Assembly: GCA_051453625.1 (NCBI GenBank)
Contig: JBOZIK010000001.1
Span: 97,567,856 to 97,631,855 of the forward strand
Origin: Welwitschia mirabilis
Lineage: Eukaryota > Gnetophyta > Gnetopsida > Welwitschiales
Direction: 5' to 3'
Length of the DNA: 64,000 nt
In this document: positions 25,261 to 37,779 of the stretch, piece by piece
Layout: the number at the start of each line of letters is the position of its first letter
How positions within the stretch are numbered: the first letter of the stretch is position 1
The notes under the pieces: generated by a model
Seen by the model: only the letters and a program-made list of their open reading frames with translations
Databases searched by the model: none
What the model was told of the DNA's origin: nothing
Position numbers and translations under genes: made by a program

Positions 25261-25729
25261 TCCTCAGACTTCTTTCCCTACCACTTCTCAGCTTTCTCTG
25301 ATTTGTGTGAGCATTCTTATTCTTATATCTAGTTTATTTCTAATGATTAGAAGAACTAGCTTCACCTAAAATAATATCATTACTCAAGACACTAAAAGGA
25401 TTATTATCTAAAATAGAAGCATGATGACTAGTAATATTCTCCACATTCTAGACCTGATTATTAGAAATAGCTTAATCTTTATAACATGTATTCTCATTAA
25501 TCTCCATAATCTTCTTTACTTTTGTATTTGTATTAGCACCCACATTAGGATTCACCACATCTGAAATTTGCTGATTAGGATTCTTATTTCATGATGGATA
25601 GGAATCATTCTTTTCACCGTCCTATTCATCTTGCCCATGGTTACCAAGAATATTCTCCCTGGTTCGTTGATTTCCAAAGTACTTATTACCATCAGTAGGG
25701 ATAGGCTTTTAGGTAGTAATTGGTTTCCT

Positions 25730-26467
25730 CTTACATTGCTTAGTTTTGTGAGCAAAACACACACAATGAGTGCACTTAAAAGGATTTCACTCATATTCAA
25801 CTTTTTGTTCAAACACTACTCCATTAGGATGCTTTAAAGTTATGGTCAAAGGAAGTTTATGTTTAGGGAAATTTTCAATACAAATTTTGGAAAATTTTAA
25901 TATACCTTGGCTAGTAGTTATGCCATTAGTGCAAATAGGTTTACCAATTAAACTAACAATCTTAGACAAAACATTCATAGACTAACGATGCAAGTTAAGA
26001 CAGGGGAGCTTTACTCATATTAGAAACTTAGAAATCTTATTAGTTTCAAGAACTATCAAATGTATTCATGGTTTCAAGATTAAAGGTATATTGTCAAATA
26101 GCTAAGGCCCCTTCTCCATCACATTTAACATCTCATCATATGATTGAAATTTGAATATGAAAACTCTTTTTATAATCTAATATACCATAATCATAGACTC
26201 AGTTCTCCCCTCAATTTCTAACATAATTTTTAGTCCTTAGCACATGAGGTTTCAATCCACACATAAATCCTATTAAAGAATTTTTCCATCTTGAAACCCT
26301 CAAATTCTTATCCTGTTCATTAACAACCACTTCAATAGTAGAGAATTATTGAGGAAAAACTTTAATTTTAGTCTATAATTGATGTTTCTATTGTGAGCAA
26401 TAATATTTGCCCATGTATCCTTTTGATTATTATCCATCAAAGGAGAATTTTTCTCACTAGTAGCCAT
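25730..26467 (-). pseudogene. LINE ORF1-like region: DUF4283 and CCHC knuckle
   Basis: A possible start at 26467-26465 gives MATSEKNSPLMDNN. The following frames contain VEVVVNEQDKNLRVSRW and SLIGFMCG, matching the DUF4283 pattern in plant LINEs and related proteins. Around 25978-25787 comes GKPICTNGITTSQGILKFSK, ICIENF and FEQKVEYE, the C-terminal half of that domain, then after a TGG-to-TGA change a complete CX2CX4HX4C knuckle (CTHCVCFAHKTKQC, about 25772-25731). These modules bind nucleic acid in the element's ribonucleoprotein. The region from the knuckle to the endonuclease is a Ser/Asn-rich linker with stops. Confidence 0.85.
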
Positions 26468-28789
26468 CAGAGAAGTAGAAACCTAGAATTTAAAAATTAG
26501 GAAGGCAGGGGTATAAGTTAGCAAGAGAGGCCTATCATGTGTCAAGAGCATTTGATAGATTTTATTGTTAAAACTATGAAGTATATATAATTCATTTTAT
26601 TCCTTCTTATTGATTATTCACTTTTTATATTTATCCTTCTTGTATTTGTTCTCATCCTCATAATTTCATTTTCATTTTTAGTGATTAGAGAAGTGAACCT
26701 TCAGGTTCTTGTCACTCTTTTTGTTTCTCTTATTTGTGATTCCTTAAAGATAATATTATCATATGATCTCACTTTCACATTTTATTATAGGAAATCTCTA
26801 TTGTCCTTCATAGGAACTTAATTTCCTAGCCTAAAAAAAATGATGTTTTAAAGGCTCTCAGAGGTTGAAAAAAACTAAAGAAACATAAAGCCCTTACAAT
26901 TTAACCAATGCAATGCATCAATTATTTAAAAATTTATATTTCTATATGAAATAGTAAAAATGATAGTTTGGCATTCTTCATGCACATAAATGTTTTCTAG
27001 AACATAACCCACATCATCAAATTTCTTTGAAAGAACATTTCAATGTTTTTGCCTTTCTTTGTCTTATGAAAACTATGAAATTAACCTATTTCTAAATATT
27101 TATATATCAAAGTTCTTATGAACATGTATATTTTTTATTCATTCCACAAATGCAATGCTAGCTTGAACTAGAATTTTTCTTTAATTTATCCACAAATTTT
27201 AGCTGAAGAAGTATACCATTATATGGTCATCAATCAATTCCAATGAAAGGCCATAGAGTTGTAAACATTGGTAATCCCTAAATTTATCTTCTTATGTTAG
27301 GTAGCAATATCCTTCATTAATGAAGATAAAGGTATGTCATTATCACACTATATAGCACTAACCTTTTAACTCTGTTTCTCAAATATTCTATTAGCATTTA
27401 GAGGTCTATATGGTTTGGACTTAAATTTAACCTTATGTCTCAGCTTAAATAAAGTGAATTATCATAAGGATCTTTTTTATCTACCTAAGTTTTATCTAGT
27501 ATAGGATTTAAGAATCACTCTGGGAATTTGGAAGGTTAGTGGGAGTTATGAAGTTGATCCTAGATGTCCTACATGCAAGTATAGAGGTCTATGAAAATGA
27601 GATAAAATTGAGATCATGGGTTCATATGAGACTTTTATGTTTGAGAACATTATAGCCAAAAGGATTTTCCTCTACTATAGAAAAGGAAAGGAAAAACATT
27701 GTTATGGTTTACATATTCTTAATAAAACCTAATCTTTTATGACATTTAATGTAAAGGATTCATTAGAGAAATACTTTAATGCAATCTTTAATAAGGGATG
27801 CTAAATTAAAAAAATGTAGATTCTTAAAATCTAACTCACTTGACAATGAAATTATATTTTAAACTTTCATATCATTAGTTGTCTTTACATAAGAGCCATA
27901 CAAAGTAAATTATCCCATATATTTAAACATGTAAATACATCAGAGTACATAGTTATTTAAAATAGTAAAATCATATACTTTGATAATATTCAAATGCATT
28001 AAGTTTTTTACCTTGTCTTTTAAATTATTACCTAAATTTTATAACCATATAGTTAAATTTGTCATAAGTATAATGCTTCTAATTTTACTTATCAAACTTA
28101 ACAATTTATTGAAGATGAGACCATAGAGATGATATGTAAGATGAACATGTATCATTATTAAGATGAATTAAAATTAAGAGATTTTCTTAACACTCCACCA
28201 CTAGATCTTGATGGAGTAACTGTCATATTGAATGTACTTAAAGAAATTTAAACTATTTTTCTTACTATTACACGTTCTCTTCTAAAATTTTATATTGATT
28301 ACCTAAAATTCATAACTTTCAACCAATTTTCATATTATGCAATTTTTTGAGTTGTCAAAATATGCAATGTTCACTCATATTATTTTTGACACTATCCAAA
28401 GTGTACATACTGTGTGGCTCTTATTCTTACTTTTCATATTGTTTATTATTCTTAAAATTGATGATATTTCCATGTTAGGGCCATACTCTAAGGCTACTGT
28501 CTCTTTTAGACTTCCTGAATGCATCGATTACAAAAATCTTGAAGCTATTTTAATCAAAATTTATTATGTATTTTTATTTTAACTATTTATGTCTGTATTT
28601 TTTTTCTTAATTATGATATTCCTTAGGATTTCTTTATTTTTACTTCTCCTACATGAGCAATTTATTAATCCATTTTCAACCTTTAACATAAGAGATAAGA
28701 AAAGCATACATAACTAGTATTGAATTGGCTTCAAATTGATCAATAAATAAGTATCTAAGATAGGTTTTGTTTTTAATTAACATTAGACT
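26468..28789. other. Gene-free stretch
   Basis: Sequence between the LINE 5' end and the fold-back element. Short open frames (for example 28337-28582 plus) have background composition. No retroelement motif or RNA gene was recognised. Confidence 0.45.
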
Positions 28790-29095
28790 TTTTAGGGAAT
28801 TCTTCAATAAATTCCCTAAAATCCTAGTTTTATGATGTTTTAGGCATTTTTGATAGAATTCTTAAAATAATCTTTTAGGGCATTTTTATAAACACCTTAA
28901 CAGAGAAATTTTAAGGTGTTTTTATGTGGGCTTTTAGGGTGGTTTTAAAAAAATGATAAAATGTTTCAAGTAATTATGTTAGAGATGTAAATAAAATTTG
29001 TGTTACAAATGCCCTAAAAGCCCTAAAAAATATTTAAGATGTTTTTTAAGGACTTTAAAGACATTTTGTAAATGCCCTAATAGCTTAAATTTCTA
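28790..29095. mobile_element. Fold-back (MITE-like) element candidate
   Basis: CTTTTAGGGCATTTTT at 28872-28887 is mirrored by ACAAATGCCCTAAAAG at 29005-29020 and GTAAATGCCCTAATAG at 29068-29083. Inside, AACACCTTAA (28891-28900) and TTAAGGTGTT (28911-28920) form a perfect ten-base stem with a ten-base loop, and AGGGAATT/AATTCCCT pair at the left edge. Multiple nested inverted repeats in 300 non-coding bases fit a MITE or fold-back element. The exact ends and target duplication are unclear. Confidence 0.55.
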
Positions 29096-29849
29096 GTCAT
29101 GCATACCTAAGTAGCATAATTGGCTGCCTAAACAGATGTCCTAATCTCCTACTTCTCTGCACAGAGTAGAGAAGTGAAGCACTTCAATGACCTTTCTGAG
29201 GTCTTTGCACTAATGTGGGAAAAATTATAAAAATAAATCACATGTGAGAAGATACTTCTACAACAAAGGATAGCATGCAAAATCATGTAATAAGCCTCTT
29301 AAAAAGAAAATATTTTTTGTAGAAATAACATAGATTTTGAGGAAAAAAATATAGAAAAACAAATATGGAACTAAAAATAAGATACATAGATCTAAGGAAA
29401 AAAAAACCCACAAAGTTTTATAACAAAGAAAAATACATGCAAAATACATGAATAAGAGTATGGCAAGAAGTTCTTAAGAATCCAACAAAGCTAAACAAAA
29501 ACCATAGCCTAGGGTGTGCTAGGCAAAACCTTGGAGAGTAGAAGTAACCTAGAGAAGGGGTGATAGTTGTGGCACTACTTAGAAACTACATGACATGAGG
29601 AAACAGTATTAGTTCTATTTCTAGTAGGAGCCTATGTAGGTAAGAGGTGTTTCTATTAAGTTATTACATTGTGTCATCTTTAGGTTTTTTACTCTTTTTA
29701 TCTTGGAACTTTACTTATGATGTAGAAAGTCAAGTTCTCTTAAGAGAAGAGTGCTTTAATCCTAGATATGGATAATGGTACATGTGTAGAAATTAAAAAA
29801 AAAAATATATTTTAGTTTAGTCTCCTAGGCAAATTTATTTCTTCTTATT
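29096..29849. other. Gene-free stretch
   Basis: No gene recognised. A small hairpin, ACTTCTCT with AGAGAAGT, lies at about 29152-29176. Confidence 0.4.
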
Positions 29850-29879
29850 TAAAGTCAAGATTAGACCTGATTAGGAACT

Positions 29880-30545
29880 AGGTGGCCTCTAAGTGGATAA
29901 AGATTACTAAAGTACAAGTTATTAATTTACCATCTAATCTAGTTCTATTTTAGTTTGATAAGGAAAAGAATAGAGACAAATTCATAGCTAAGAGCCCTGG
30001 TTCTTTGAAGTAAGAGAGCTCTCTTTAGCAAAATAAGCCCCAGTGATGCAATCAGACCCAAACTATTTTCATAGATTACATATTTAAATAAGGATCCTTA
30101 AATTTCCAATAGAGTTTTAAGATGAAGATCTTCTTAAGAAAATAGGCTCACAATTTGAAGACCTCATTAAGCTAGATAGAATAACAATAAAACAAATCTA
30201 ATTAATGCTAACTTGATTTTGTGTCTAAACAAGTCTAGAGAAAAACAAAGGAGATTCAATCAATAAGGTTTTATTTCAAATGGAGATAATGCAATCTAGA
30301 AGTTGAGTATAAAAATTTAATAGTTATCTATGAAACCTATGAAAAATTAGAACACTTCTCAAGTAGATGTTAAAAGATAGAAAAGACATGTTCCACTATG
30401 GAAAGAAAGGGAAATTCAAGGATAAATGTAGAAAAAACTAGTAGAGATGGGGGATAAGAACAAGAAATGCACATTCTATGGGAAAATAGGGCATAAAACA
30501 TAAGCATGCTAGCACAAGAAGAAAAAGAAGGGATTTCAAATGAGC
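29880..30545 (+). pseudogene. LINE ORF1-like region with mutated CCHC knuckle
   Basis: Frames around 29940-30380 resemble DUF4283 proteins (FDKEKNRDKF, matching the usual 'F..EEDRDKV'). At 30468-30509 the plus strand reads CTFYGKIGHKT-stop-AC, a CX2CX4HX4C knuckle in which the second Cys (TGT) has become Tyr (TAT). A basic KKKKKGFQM tail follows. The knuckle would no longer bind zinc. Confidence 0.65.
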
Positions 30546-30809
30546 ATAGTGATGTTCTTCAAAAAAGGGAAGGAAAACCTCAATAAAAATCCATTTTAAT
30601 CCTTATCCATGAAACGAGAAGAGGAAGAGTAGTAATAAGGAGAGGATAACATGTAATTAAATAAGGCATAGCCAAGTGATATAGAGAAACATGCTAAGGG
30701 GATACTAATAGGAAGACCACAAAAACCGTGGCAAATAATTTACAAGCCACAATAGAGGAAACCTTGAATAAAGAATTGAGGGTATCCAAAAAGTGTGAAA
30801 ACCTACCTA

Positions 30810-31480
30810 ACAGATTGCCTTACTTGAAACTATAGGGGCCTCGGATTCCCTTATTAAAAATAGGCTTTGATAGACATTATTCCTAAAAATAACATTAAGT
30901 TATTTTGTCTTCAAGAAATAAAAATGAGTAATGATAAGAAAATGGAAAGATTTTAATAGGATTAAAACATTTTTACCACAATAGCATAAGGAAATTTAGG
31001 AGGACTAATGATATTAATAAAGAAGGAGCTGATCTCATTAATAAAGGCCCACAACACATTTTAATCTATCTCAAGGGAAAAGATTAAGTTATCACAAAAA
31101 TTTATAACCCTCAAGTAACATGAACAAGAATTAAGAATATAATAACTTTTTCAATATCATAGTAAAAAAGAATAAATTATTGGTTGTGGAAGATTTTAAA
31201 CATAGATGGGAGAAATCAGGTGGAAGTAATAGAAATAGCAAAGAAGCAAAAATTGTTGATGAGTTCATAATGCAAGATGATTTAACAGATATCCCAATAA
31301 TAGGATGCAAGTACACCTAGTCATATAGAATAATAGGTAACAATATGATCATGTCTGGGATTGATAGAATTTTTGACATAAGAGAAATATTTAACAACAC
31401 ATCAATAGAATATTGAGGCCTAAATAATGTAGATTTAGCTCACAGACTAGCTAGGTTTTGATAGGAATGAAATTACCCTC
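30810..31480 (+). pseudogene. LINE endonuclease (EEP-type) relic
   Basis: The segment 31180-31460 reads LLVVEDFKHRWEKSGGSNRN, then DEFIMQDDLTDIPIIGCKYT, then IMSGIDRIF. This matches the plant LINE endonuclease block 'GGDFN..R...E..G', 'F..FI....L.DLP..G..YTW' and 'SRIDRFL'. GDFN has become EDFK, so a catalytic Asn is gone. The N-terminal 'NCRGL' block is only faintly visible near 30830. Confidence 0.8.
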
Positions 31481-32079
31481 AAAATGTTCCTTCAAAATGA
31501 AAAGATATAGACAGGTAGATAAGAAATAAGGAATATGATGGAGAGTATCTACCAAAAGTATGACTAAACTGGGCCACTCACATTCTCATATAGAGTCATA
31601 AACACACTAAAAGATCATATGTAGTACTAAAAAAAAAAAGGGATAAAAATAAATTTAACTCTCAGAAATAGATTAAGAAGGAGCTCTAGAATATCCAAAT
31701 AGAGCAAGAGTGGGAAGAACACCAAGATGACCTCAAATAGCATAACTATTTTCAAAAAATCCAAGAGATTGTAGTATATGAAAAGCAATATTTAAAAGGA
31801 AGATATAGAATCTAATAGCTATAAGAAGGTGATAAACACAAAAAAATTTTCTTCCACTAGATGAATTAGAACTAAATGTAAAATAAGATTTAAAAGCTCA
31901 AGTAAGAAATAAATTATTAAAAGATGAAGAAAAGGTTGGGATTGAAATGAAGAAGCACCTCAAAACAATTTGGAAATAGGAGGATATTAACCCCAAGCTA
32001 TTAAGTACTACTAACAAGATTACTAAGGAGGAAAATAAAGAGTTAAAAAAGCTAATTACTAGGGAATAGTTAAAATAGT

Positions 32080-33120
32080 TCATTAAATATATCAAAAACA
32101 ACAAAGCCCTAGGGCTAGATGGGTGGATCATAACTTTTCAAATTCTACTTTTCCATCCTTGGTAAAAACATTAAATATATTATGCAAGAGATATTTATAA
32201 GTAAGAGAATCCCTATCTAAATGAATAGAACTAGAATAGTCTTATCCTAAATAAAATAGATGTTAGTACTTAACAAGAATACAAATTGATTAAGATATGT
32301 AATGTGATTTATAAGTTTGTCATAAAGATAATGGTTGCCTATATCACCCTTTTGTTGTCTGAGGTTATTTCTCTAAACCAAGCGAGCTTCATTCGCTTTA
32401 GGTACCTACAAGACTAAATTTTACTTACTCATGAGATTATTCATTTTATTAAAAGGCATAAATTTATTTAATTCTTATCAAAATATAATATAGCCAAGGC
32501 ATATGACATAGTAGCTGGGATGCTCTAGGAACCATACTCAGGAAAACTAGGTTTATAAAAGATATGATAAATCTATGGATGGACATGTAGGCTTCAACCG
32601 AATTCTATCTAGAGATCAATGCTAACAAATTTGAGTATTTCATAGTAGGGTAAGAAATTAGATAAGAAAACTTATTATTATCTTATATATTTCTATTTGT
32701 TATGAATGTCTTACAAGAAATTCCAAAAAGAAGTAGTGTTAAAGAAATTAAAATTGGAAGCAAACATCCATTAATAATCATTATGCTAATGATATAATCA
32801 TAATGACTCAAGTCTATTGTTAACAAGACAAACCCATCAAAAATGCAATGGACCTAGACTAAAATTAAATTAAAATAAGATAAAAATCACTTTATATGTT
32901 TGAAAATTATATGCAGAGGTGATATCATCTAGATCTTGGGAGCTAAATAAGGGGGAATCAATCATATTTATCTAGGAATTCCATTATAGCATTAGAATAA
33001 GATCCAAACTTGGAGGCATATCATCAAGAAAATCCAAAGGAAATGTAATACCTAGATAAATAGATTTCTCTCCTTAAAATCTAAAGTTAACCTTGTTAAA
33101 TCTTACATTATAACTCCTTT
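32080..33120 (+). pseudogene. LINE reverse transcriptase relic with Asp-to-Asn changes
   Basis: Blocks in order: NNKALGLDGW (usually 'KAPGPDG'), ICNVIYKFVIKIMVAY ('LCNVIYKIITKI.A'), EIIHFIKRHK ('E.IH.....K'), KYNIAKAYDIV ('K.D.SKAYDRV'; the motif A Asp is Asn) and HYANDIIIM (motif C YADD as YAND). Both changes are GAT to AAT. Multiple frameshifts occur, so it is not functional. Confidence 0.85.
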
Positions 33121-33479
33121 TTTATAACCCACCACGAAACATATTATTAACAAAATAAATAGAATGATCAAAAATTTTATCTAGTTAGGAGGAAAGGATA
33201 AAAATAGAATTCCATCTACAAATGGGACATTATTACCTACCCAAAAGATATAGAAAATTAAGGCTTCAAAGACCAAAATATTATCTTTTAATAGGATCGA
33301 ATAAAATAATTAAGAGGCTGTATACTGAGGATCTACATTGGAACAACTTGACCAAGTATAAATACAATATATAGGATAGTAAGGAAAGGCAGTCTTATCT
33401 TTAAAGGCATCTAATGAACTCCTCTCAAGAGATTAAGAGTGTAGGAACCACTTTAAATGGTACTGCCAAATCTATCCTA

Positions 33480-33680
33480 ATCAAAAAGTATGATAAGATG
33501 GAAGTGACAGATGATCTTTAAAAGGAAAATATACCAAATGAAATAAAAATCTTTTCTTAGCTTTTATAAAAGAATAGGATCTTAACTAGAGATAACCTAA
33601 TTAAAAGGGAAATTATGATATCCCCTTCTTATCCCATTTACTACTCATTCATTTAAAGAATGTATATGAAATAAATATCT
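33480..33680 (+). pseudogene. LINE zinc-binding domain relic
   Basis: Plus-strand translation reads NIPNEIKIFS, then KNRILTRDNLIKREI, the start of the zf-RVT domain ('P.K.K.F.WLA..NRILTRDNL.KRG'). The Cys residues that should follow are not recognisable in frame. Confidence 0.75.
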
Positions 33681-34200
33681 CACTGCATTACTAATCAATT
33701 ACTACACTGGAATTAAAGAGTATGAAACATGATAGGTAAAGGGATTATGCCTAACACATTAGTAGATTTTGAAGATACATATTCAAATTATTTTTATAAT
33801 GTCCCCCTTCCCCTCCTTATTTATATAGAATGTAACTTCAAATGATACTCTTCTAAAATTAGAGTAGCCATAGGTACTCTGCTTTGTTTAAGCTAGAGAC
33901 ACCAACTCTTTTTAAATCTTACCTAGAGTTATGGCAAAAAGCATAAGCCATTGGTTGGGAATATTTTGTAAAGAATCTAAAGAATGAATGGAAATGGATA
34001 TTACTCTCTTTTTTAGAAACTAGAGAGAAGACTTCACAAAGTTTAAAAGAAGTTGAAATTTATCTCATAGAAGATACTTTAGCAAGGTATCTCCAAATGT
34101 CATTGGAATAATGAGAAGCCCATCACTTCTTTATAGTATGTATCCCAAAGCTATCAAGTGGTCACATCTATAAAAGGATTCTTCCATGTCCATGGGGCCT

Positions 34201-34679
34201 AGGGGTAAAAATGGTAGATAGATATTTCATTCAATTCGACTACACCTCTAAACTAGTAAGTATTCATTTTTCATTTTTTAAAGTCCTAGACTTAAGACAA
34301 TGGGTTAATATACCACTTTTTTCCTCTAATTTTTTGGAAAAAAGGTGATAAAACTAAATACTTAGGTATGGTTACAACCTTATAAAGGGCAGTAAAGGTA
34401 GATTAAGAGACCCATCAAGGCCCCTCTCCAAGATGAAAAAAGCATAAAAAGGAGAATCCCTGTCTCCCTCTCCCTAAAAGAATCAAAGGAGATCCATAAG
34501 GAGATAGAGCTCAAATGAGATAATAACAAAATCTTCCTTATCCCTAAAGAAAATAATAAATAAGATAATACTCCCATCCTCTAATGAGTAGATAAGGATG
34601 ATCTCACCCTCATCCCTAATGAATAGCCAAGGGTGACTTCACCCTCACTCTTAGTTAATAGAAGAGCACACATCCAAAT
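34201..34679. other. Stretch downstream of the second LINE
   Basis: No domain recognised. It holds a short tandem repeat (34580-34652) and purine-rich sequence. A minus-strand open frame (34577-34380) lies antisense to purine-rich DNA and is probably not a gene. Confidence 0.4.
34580..34652 (+). repeat. Two-copy tandem repeat, about 35 bp unit
   Basis: TAATGAGTAGATAAGGATGA then TCTCACCCTCATCCC, followed by a second copy in which TAATGAATAG and TTCACCCTCACTCT correspond. Confidence 0.7.
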
Positions 34680-35060
34680 TTGAAAGAAAAGCCTCAGAAA
34701 AGAAAAGAACAAGATGAAGAGAAGGCTAACCAAGAGTAGAAAGAGCCCTAGTAAAGTCAAGGCTCAAAAGAAAAGGAGTTAAACATGGAAAAGGCTAGAT
34801 GCTCTATCTGATGGCAACTATCAAAGGCCTACAGAAATGTCCATACAGCATGTCAGGGGTTAACCACAAAGAGCCCCTCTGAGTTCCATCAAAACTACAT
34901 ATAGAAGAAATGAATTAAGACTTCACTTATACAAAAACCCAAAAGGGACTAATACTTTCAAAGATCTAAATCAAGCCTTTGAGGTCCTGGTAGATGAGCT
35001 GGGTATAAATCTCATCCAGAAGCATAATAGAAACCTATTTGCTAGATGTGAGGTCTTTTA
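34680..35060 (+). pseudogene. Unrecognised ORF relic
   Basis: A plus-strand frame reads as protein-like sequence: a Lys/Arg-rich start (KMKRRLTKSRKSPSKVKAQK), then SSIKTTYRRNELRLHLYKNP, then TFKDLNQAFEVLVDELGINL, ending at a TAA near 35060. The last block looks like a genuine C-terminus. G+C is higher than in the surroundings. It may be the 3' end of the LINE's ORF2 or of another element; no family was recognised. The sequence after it (to about 35250) is T-rich and could be a 3' UTR. Confidence 0.4.
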
Positions 35061-35652
35061 ATTCCATTTAATTCTATATATTTTGGTATTCTGAGATGGC
35101 CAGAGTCTTTTTGTTAGGCTGTTATTAGTTTTAGCTATGTTTTGGTGATAGTTTGATCTTTCTTTTAGATGTACAATTGAAATATAACAGCTGTCTTGTT
35201 TATATCATGTCTTGATCATCTTTGTCCCTCAAATGATATATTACATTAACAAAATTTTTTATCTTTACTTCTAAATAAAATAACTTAATAAATCCATAAA
35301 AACTAGGCTAAGGATCAAAGACAAAGCTATAGTACCACATGTAAGAGTAATAAGTTCTTTGATACCACATGTAAGAGTAAAGTAAGAAGAGAAAAACCAC
35401 AGCAAGATTTCAAATAATAATTTTATTTTTCTCTCTTATTTTGACATTATAGATTACTTTTATAAGCAAGACCATCCAATTAGGTTTTCACTAGGGTTTT
35501 TACTTTCTCTAATTGTAGTAACATAGTGTGACTTACTAGTGTTTTACTAGTTGAAATATAAGGATTTAAGAGATTAAGATATTACAAAAATTCTCTTTCT
35601 AAGAATTAGAAATGATTCTTCATAAGGCAAACTACTAATTGTGCCTTATCTA

Positions 35653-36135
35653 AGTTGAAAATATCACATTAAGTACAAATATATTCATGAACAAGAATTA
35701 AATTATTCACTATAGATTTCTAATGTCACAAAAGTAAAGTTCAGAAATATTAGGTACTATAATGAAATATACAGAGTACTAGGATAACATGAAATATGTC
35801 ATAAACATTAACATATCAATCATCTAAACCCAAATAATACATTTAAAGAACAAACCTAAATGAAAAATATGAAATAACATTTAAAACATTCTATTACATA
35901 GTAATAATCATGATTATATTATGATTAAACAAAACATTAATCTAAACATGATTAAAATGCATATACCAATGATGCAAATAATCTAGTAATTAGTAGTTCA
36001 ATGTAAAAATACTAACTTACATTCAGTAAGGTAGATACCTTATAACACAATCATTTCCTCATACTTAGAAAAGCAGAAAAATAAGCTTATAACTTAGTGA
36101 TGATAGAACCCCTCATCATAGCCATAGGAATTTAC
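35653..36135 (+). repeat. 0.5 kb direct repeat, copy 1
   Basis: Aligns with 37220-37725 along its length. Shared blocks include AAATTATTCACT, AGATT then ATGTCA, ATCATCTA then CCC, and CCTCATCAT near the end. It might be one LTR of a degenerate element, but no primer site or purine tract was found beside it. Confidence 0.65.
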
Positions 36136-37219
36136 ATCTAGAATGATAAAGTTTAGACATAATATGAAATGATTAAAGAATGAATAACTAAAAATATTAT
36201 TAACCCTTTAGGTAATTTACTTTTATATCCTTGAATAGATTTAGAGATTATATTGGTATGTACATGATATGTTCATGTTAGTAATATATGTTCATGAATA
36301 AATCTCCTTATGTAGTAGGATTTAGATGCGTAATTCTAATTCTTATTAAGATATGATTTAGTATAAAATCTATGAAACTATTTTTTTCCTACTATTTTAG
36401 GTTAATTTCATAATATATCTATTAATTAGTAACTCATTTATTTGAGGAATTATTTCTTTTAAAATAATTTATGACATTGGTGATCTAGATAATGTGTTAA
36501 TTTTATTGGACTATTCCACATTAATGAAATTTGAGTAGCTTAGAGTAATACATAATCAAGATTATAAGTATCATTTCCTTTTAATAACATTTTGGAGGTT
36601 ATAAGAGTAAAATGTTATGATAATTCATCAATAATAATAATATTTATATCTTTGAAAAATATTATTTACTAAAGTTTAAGGAGTTAAATATGTAGAAATT
36701 CAAGTGTAAACATTTAATAAGTGCTTTGAGAAAATCTATGTAAGAAAATTACTAGATACTTAAATGAAAATGACCTTACTTCCAGAAATAAACCACTAAG
36801 TTAATTATAGAAAAAATTATTAGCTGCCTAGAATATAGGTAGTGGGAATTCCTCCTTTAGTTTGTAACTCATTTGGTCATGGTATAATTCAAATAATACT
36901 TTTTTCCCTTAATCACTAAATGGCTAAAACACTCCATTGAAGTTTTCTATAGCTTAATTTTTTATATAATTTTGATCTTTGATATATGTATCAATTATCT
37001 AGGTATAGGTAGTAGTTTGAAATAAGTAAACTAAAGAATCCTATTATAATATAGCTAACCCTAATTATCATGTTCTTTTAAGGATTATATACATATTTTA
37101 GAGCTAATAAATATTTAAATAATTTAGATAAGGATTCGACAAAGAGAACTTTAAAAAAGAGATTGAGAATTAATAATTAGAATATTATAGATTTATCATT
37201 ATTGACAAGATAGTTTATT

Positions 37220-37725
37220 AAGTAAGTTTAAGTTAAATAAATTACACTAAGTATAAATTAGATTTATGAATAAGTAATAAATTATTCACTTTAGATTCCA
37301 AATGTCATGAAAGCACAGATATCAAAGATATTACATCTTACAAAGAAATTTAAAAAACATGTTATAGAATAAAATCCATAATAATCACTAAGATATTAAT
37401 CATCTAGACCCTAATATATATTAAAAAATATATTTAAAGAAATAAATTTGAAACAACCTTTAAATTACACTATTGTATAACCATTAATCATAATTGTATT
37501 ACTTATAGAAGAAAAAAGTCAATCTAATAATAGATTAAAGTGTATTTAGTAATTATGTGATATAAAAACAAATATTAATTTAGTACAAATTAAATATCAA
37601 GGCTTAATAAGATAGATTCCTCATGAATTAATCATTCCCTCATATCAAAGGAGGAAGAAAAGAGACTTAAAACCTTATGATGAGATAAATCCTCATCATG
37701 ATTATTTATGAGATTTTTTACATAT
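37220..37725 (+). repeat. 0.5 kb direct repeat, copy 2
   Basis: Partner of 35653-36135, same orientation, about 1.1 kb apart. Many point changes and small indels indicate an old duplication. Confidence 0.65.
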
Positions 37726-37779
37726 GAAGCATTAGTTCAAATGTCTCTCAATGATGAGTGACTAGGCTTAGTTTAATGT

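Larger units (their letters stand above)
22150..26467 (-). mobile_element. L1-like LINE (DUF4283 type), nearly full-length, inactivated
   Basis: The minus strand carries, in order, a DUF4283-like N-terminal region with a CCHC knuckle, an endonuclease/exonuclease/phosphatase-type endonuclease, a non-LTR reverse transcriptase and a C-terminal zinc-binding domain. This is the classic plant L1-like plan, in which the endonuclease nicks target DNA and the RT copies the RNA into the nick. The reading frame from the RT start to the C-terminal zinc-binding domain (about 23970-22150) is largely continuous with scattered stops, so it is less decayed than the other elements in the window. No target-site duplication or poly-A tail was identified. 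Confidence 0.9.
29850..34200 (+). mobile_element. Second L1-like LINE, plus strand, heavily decayed
   Basis: Same module order as the first LINE but on the plus strand: a DUF4283-like region and knuckle, endonuclease, reverse transcriptase and zinc-binding domain. Frameshifts and stops are far more frequent, and the RT motif A and C Asp residues have become Asn. The two LINEs are not close copies of one another: their RT and zinc-domain sequences differ throughout, so they are separate families or old insertions. Confidence 0.85.

Noticed and set aside
25631-25985. Plus-strand open frames
   Set aside because: They are antisense shadows of the LINE DUF4283 and knuckle region, which has clear homology on the minus strand.
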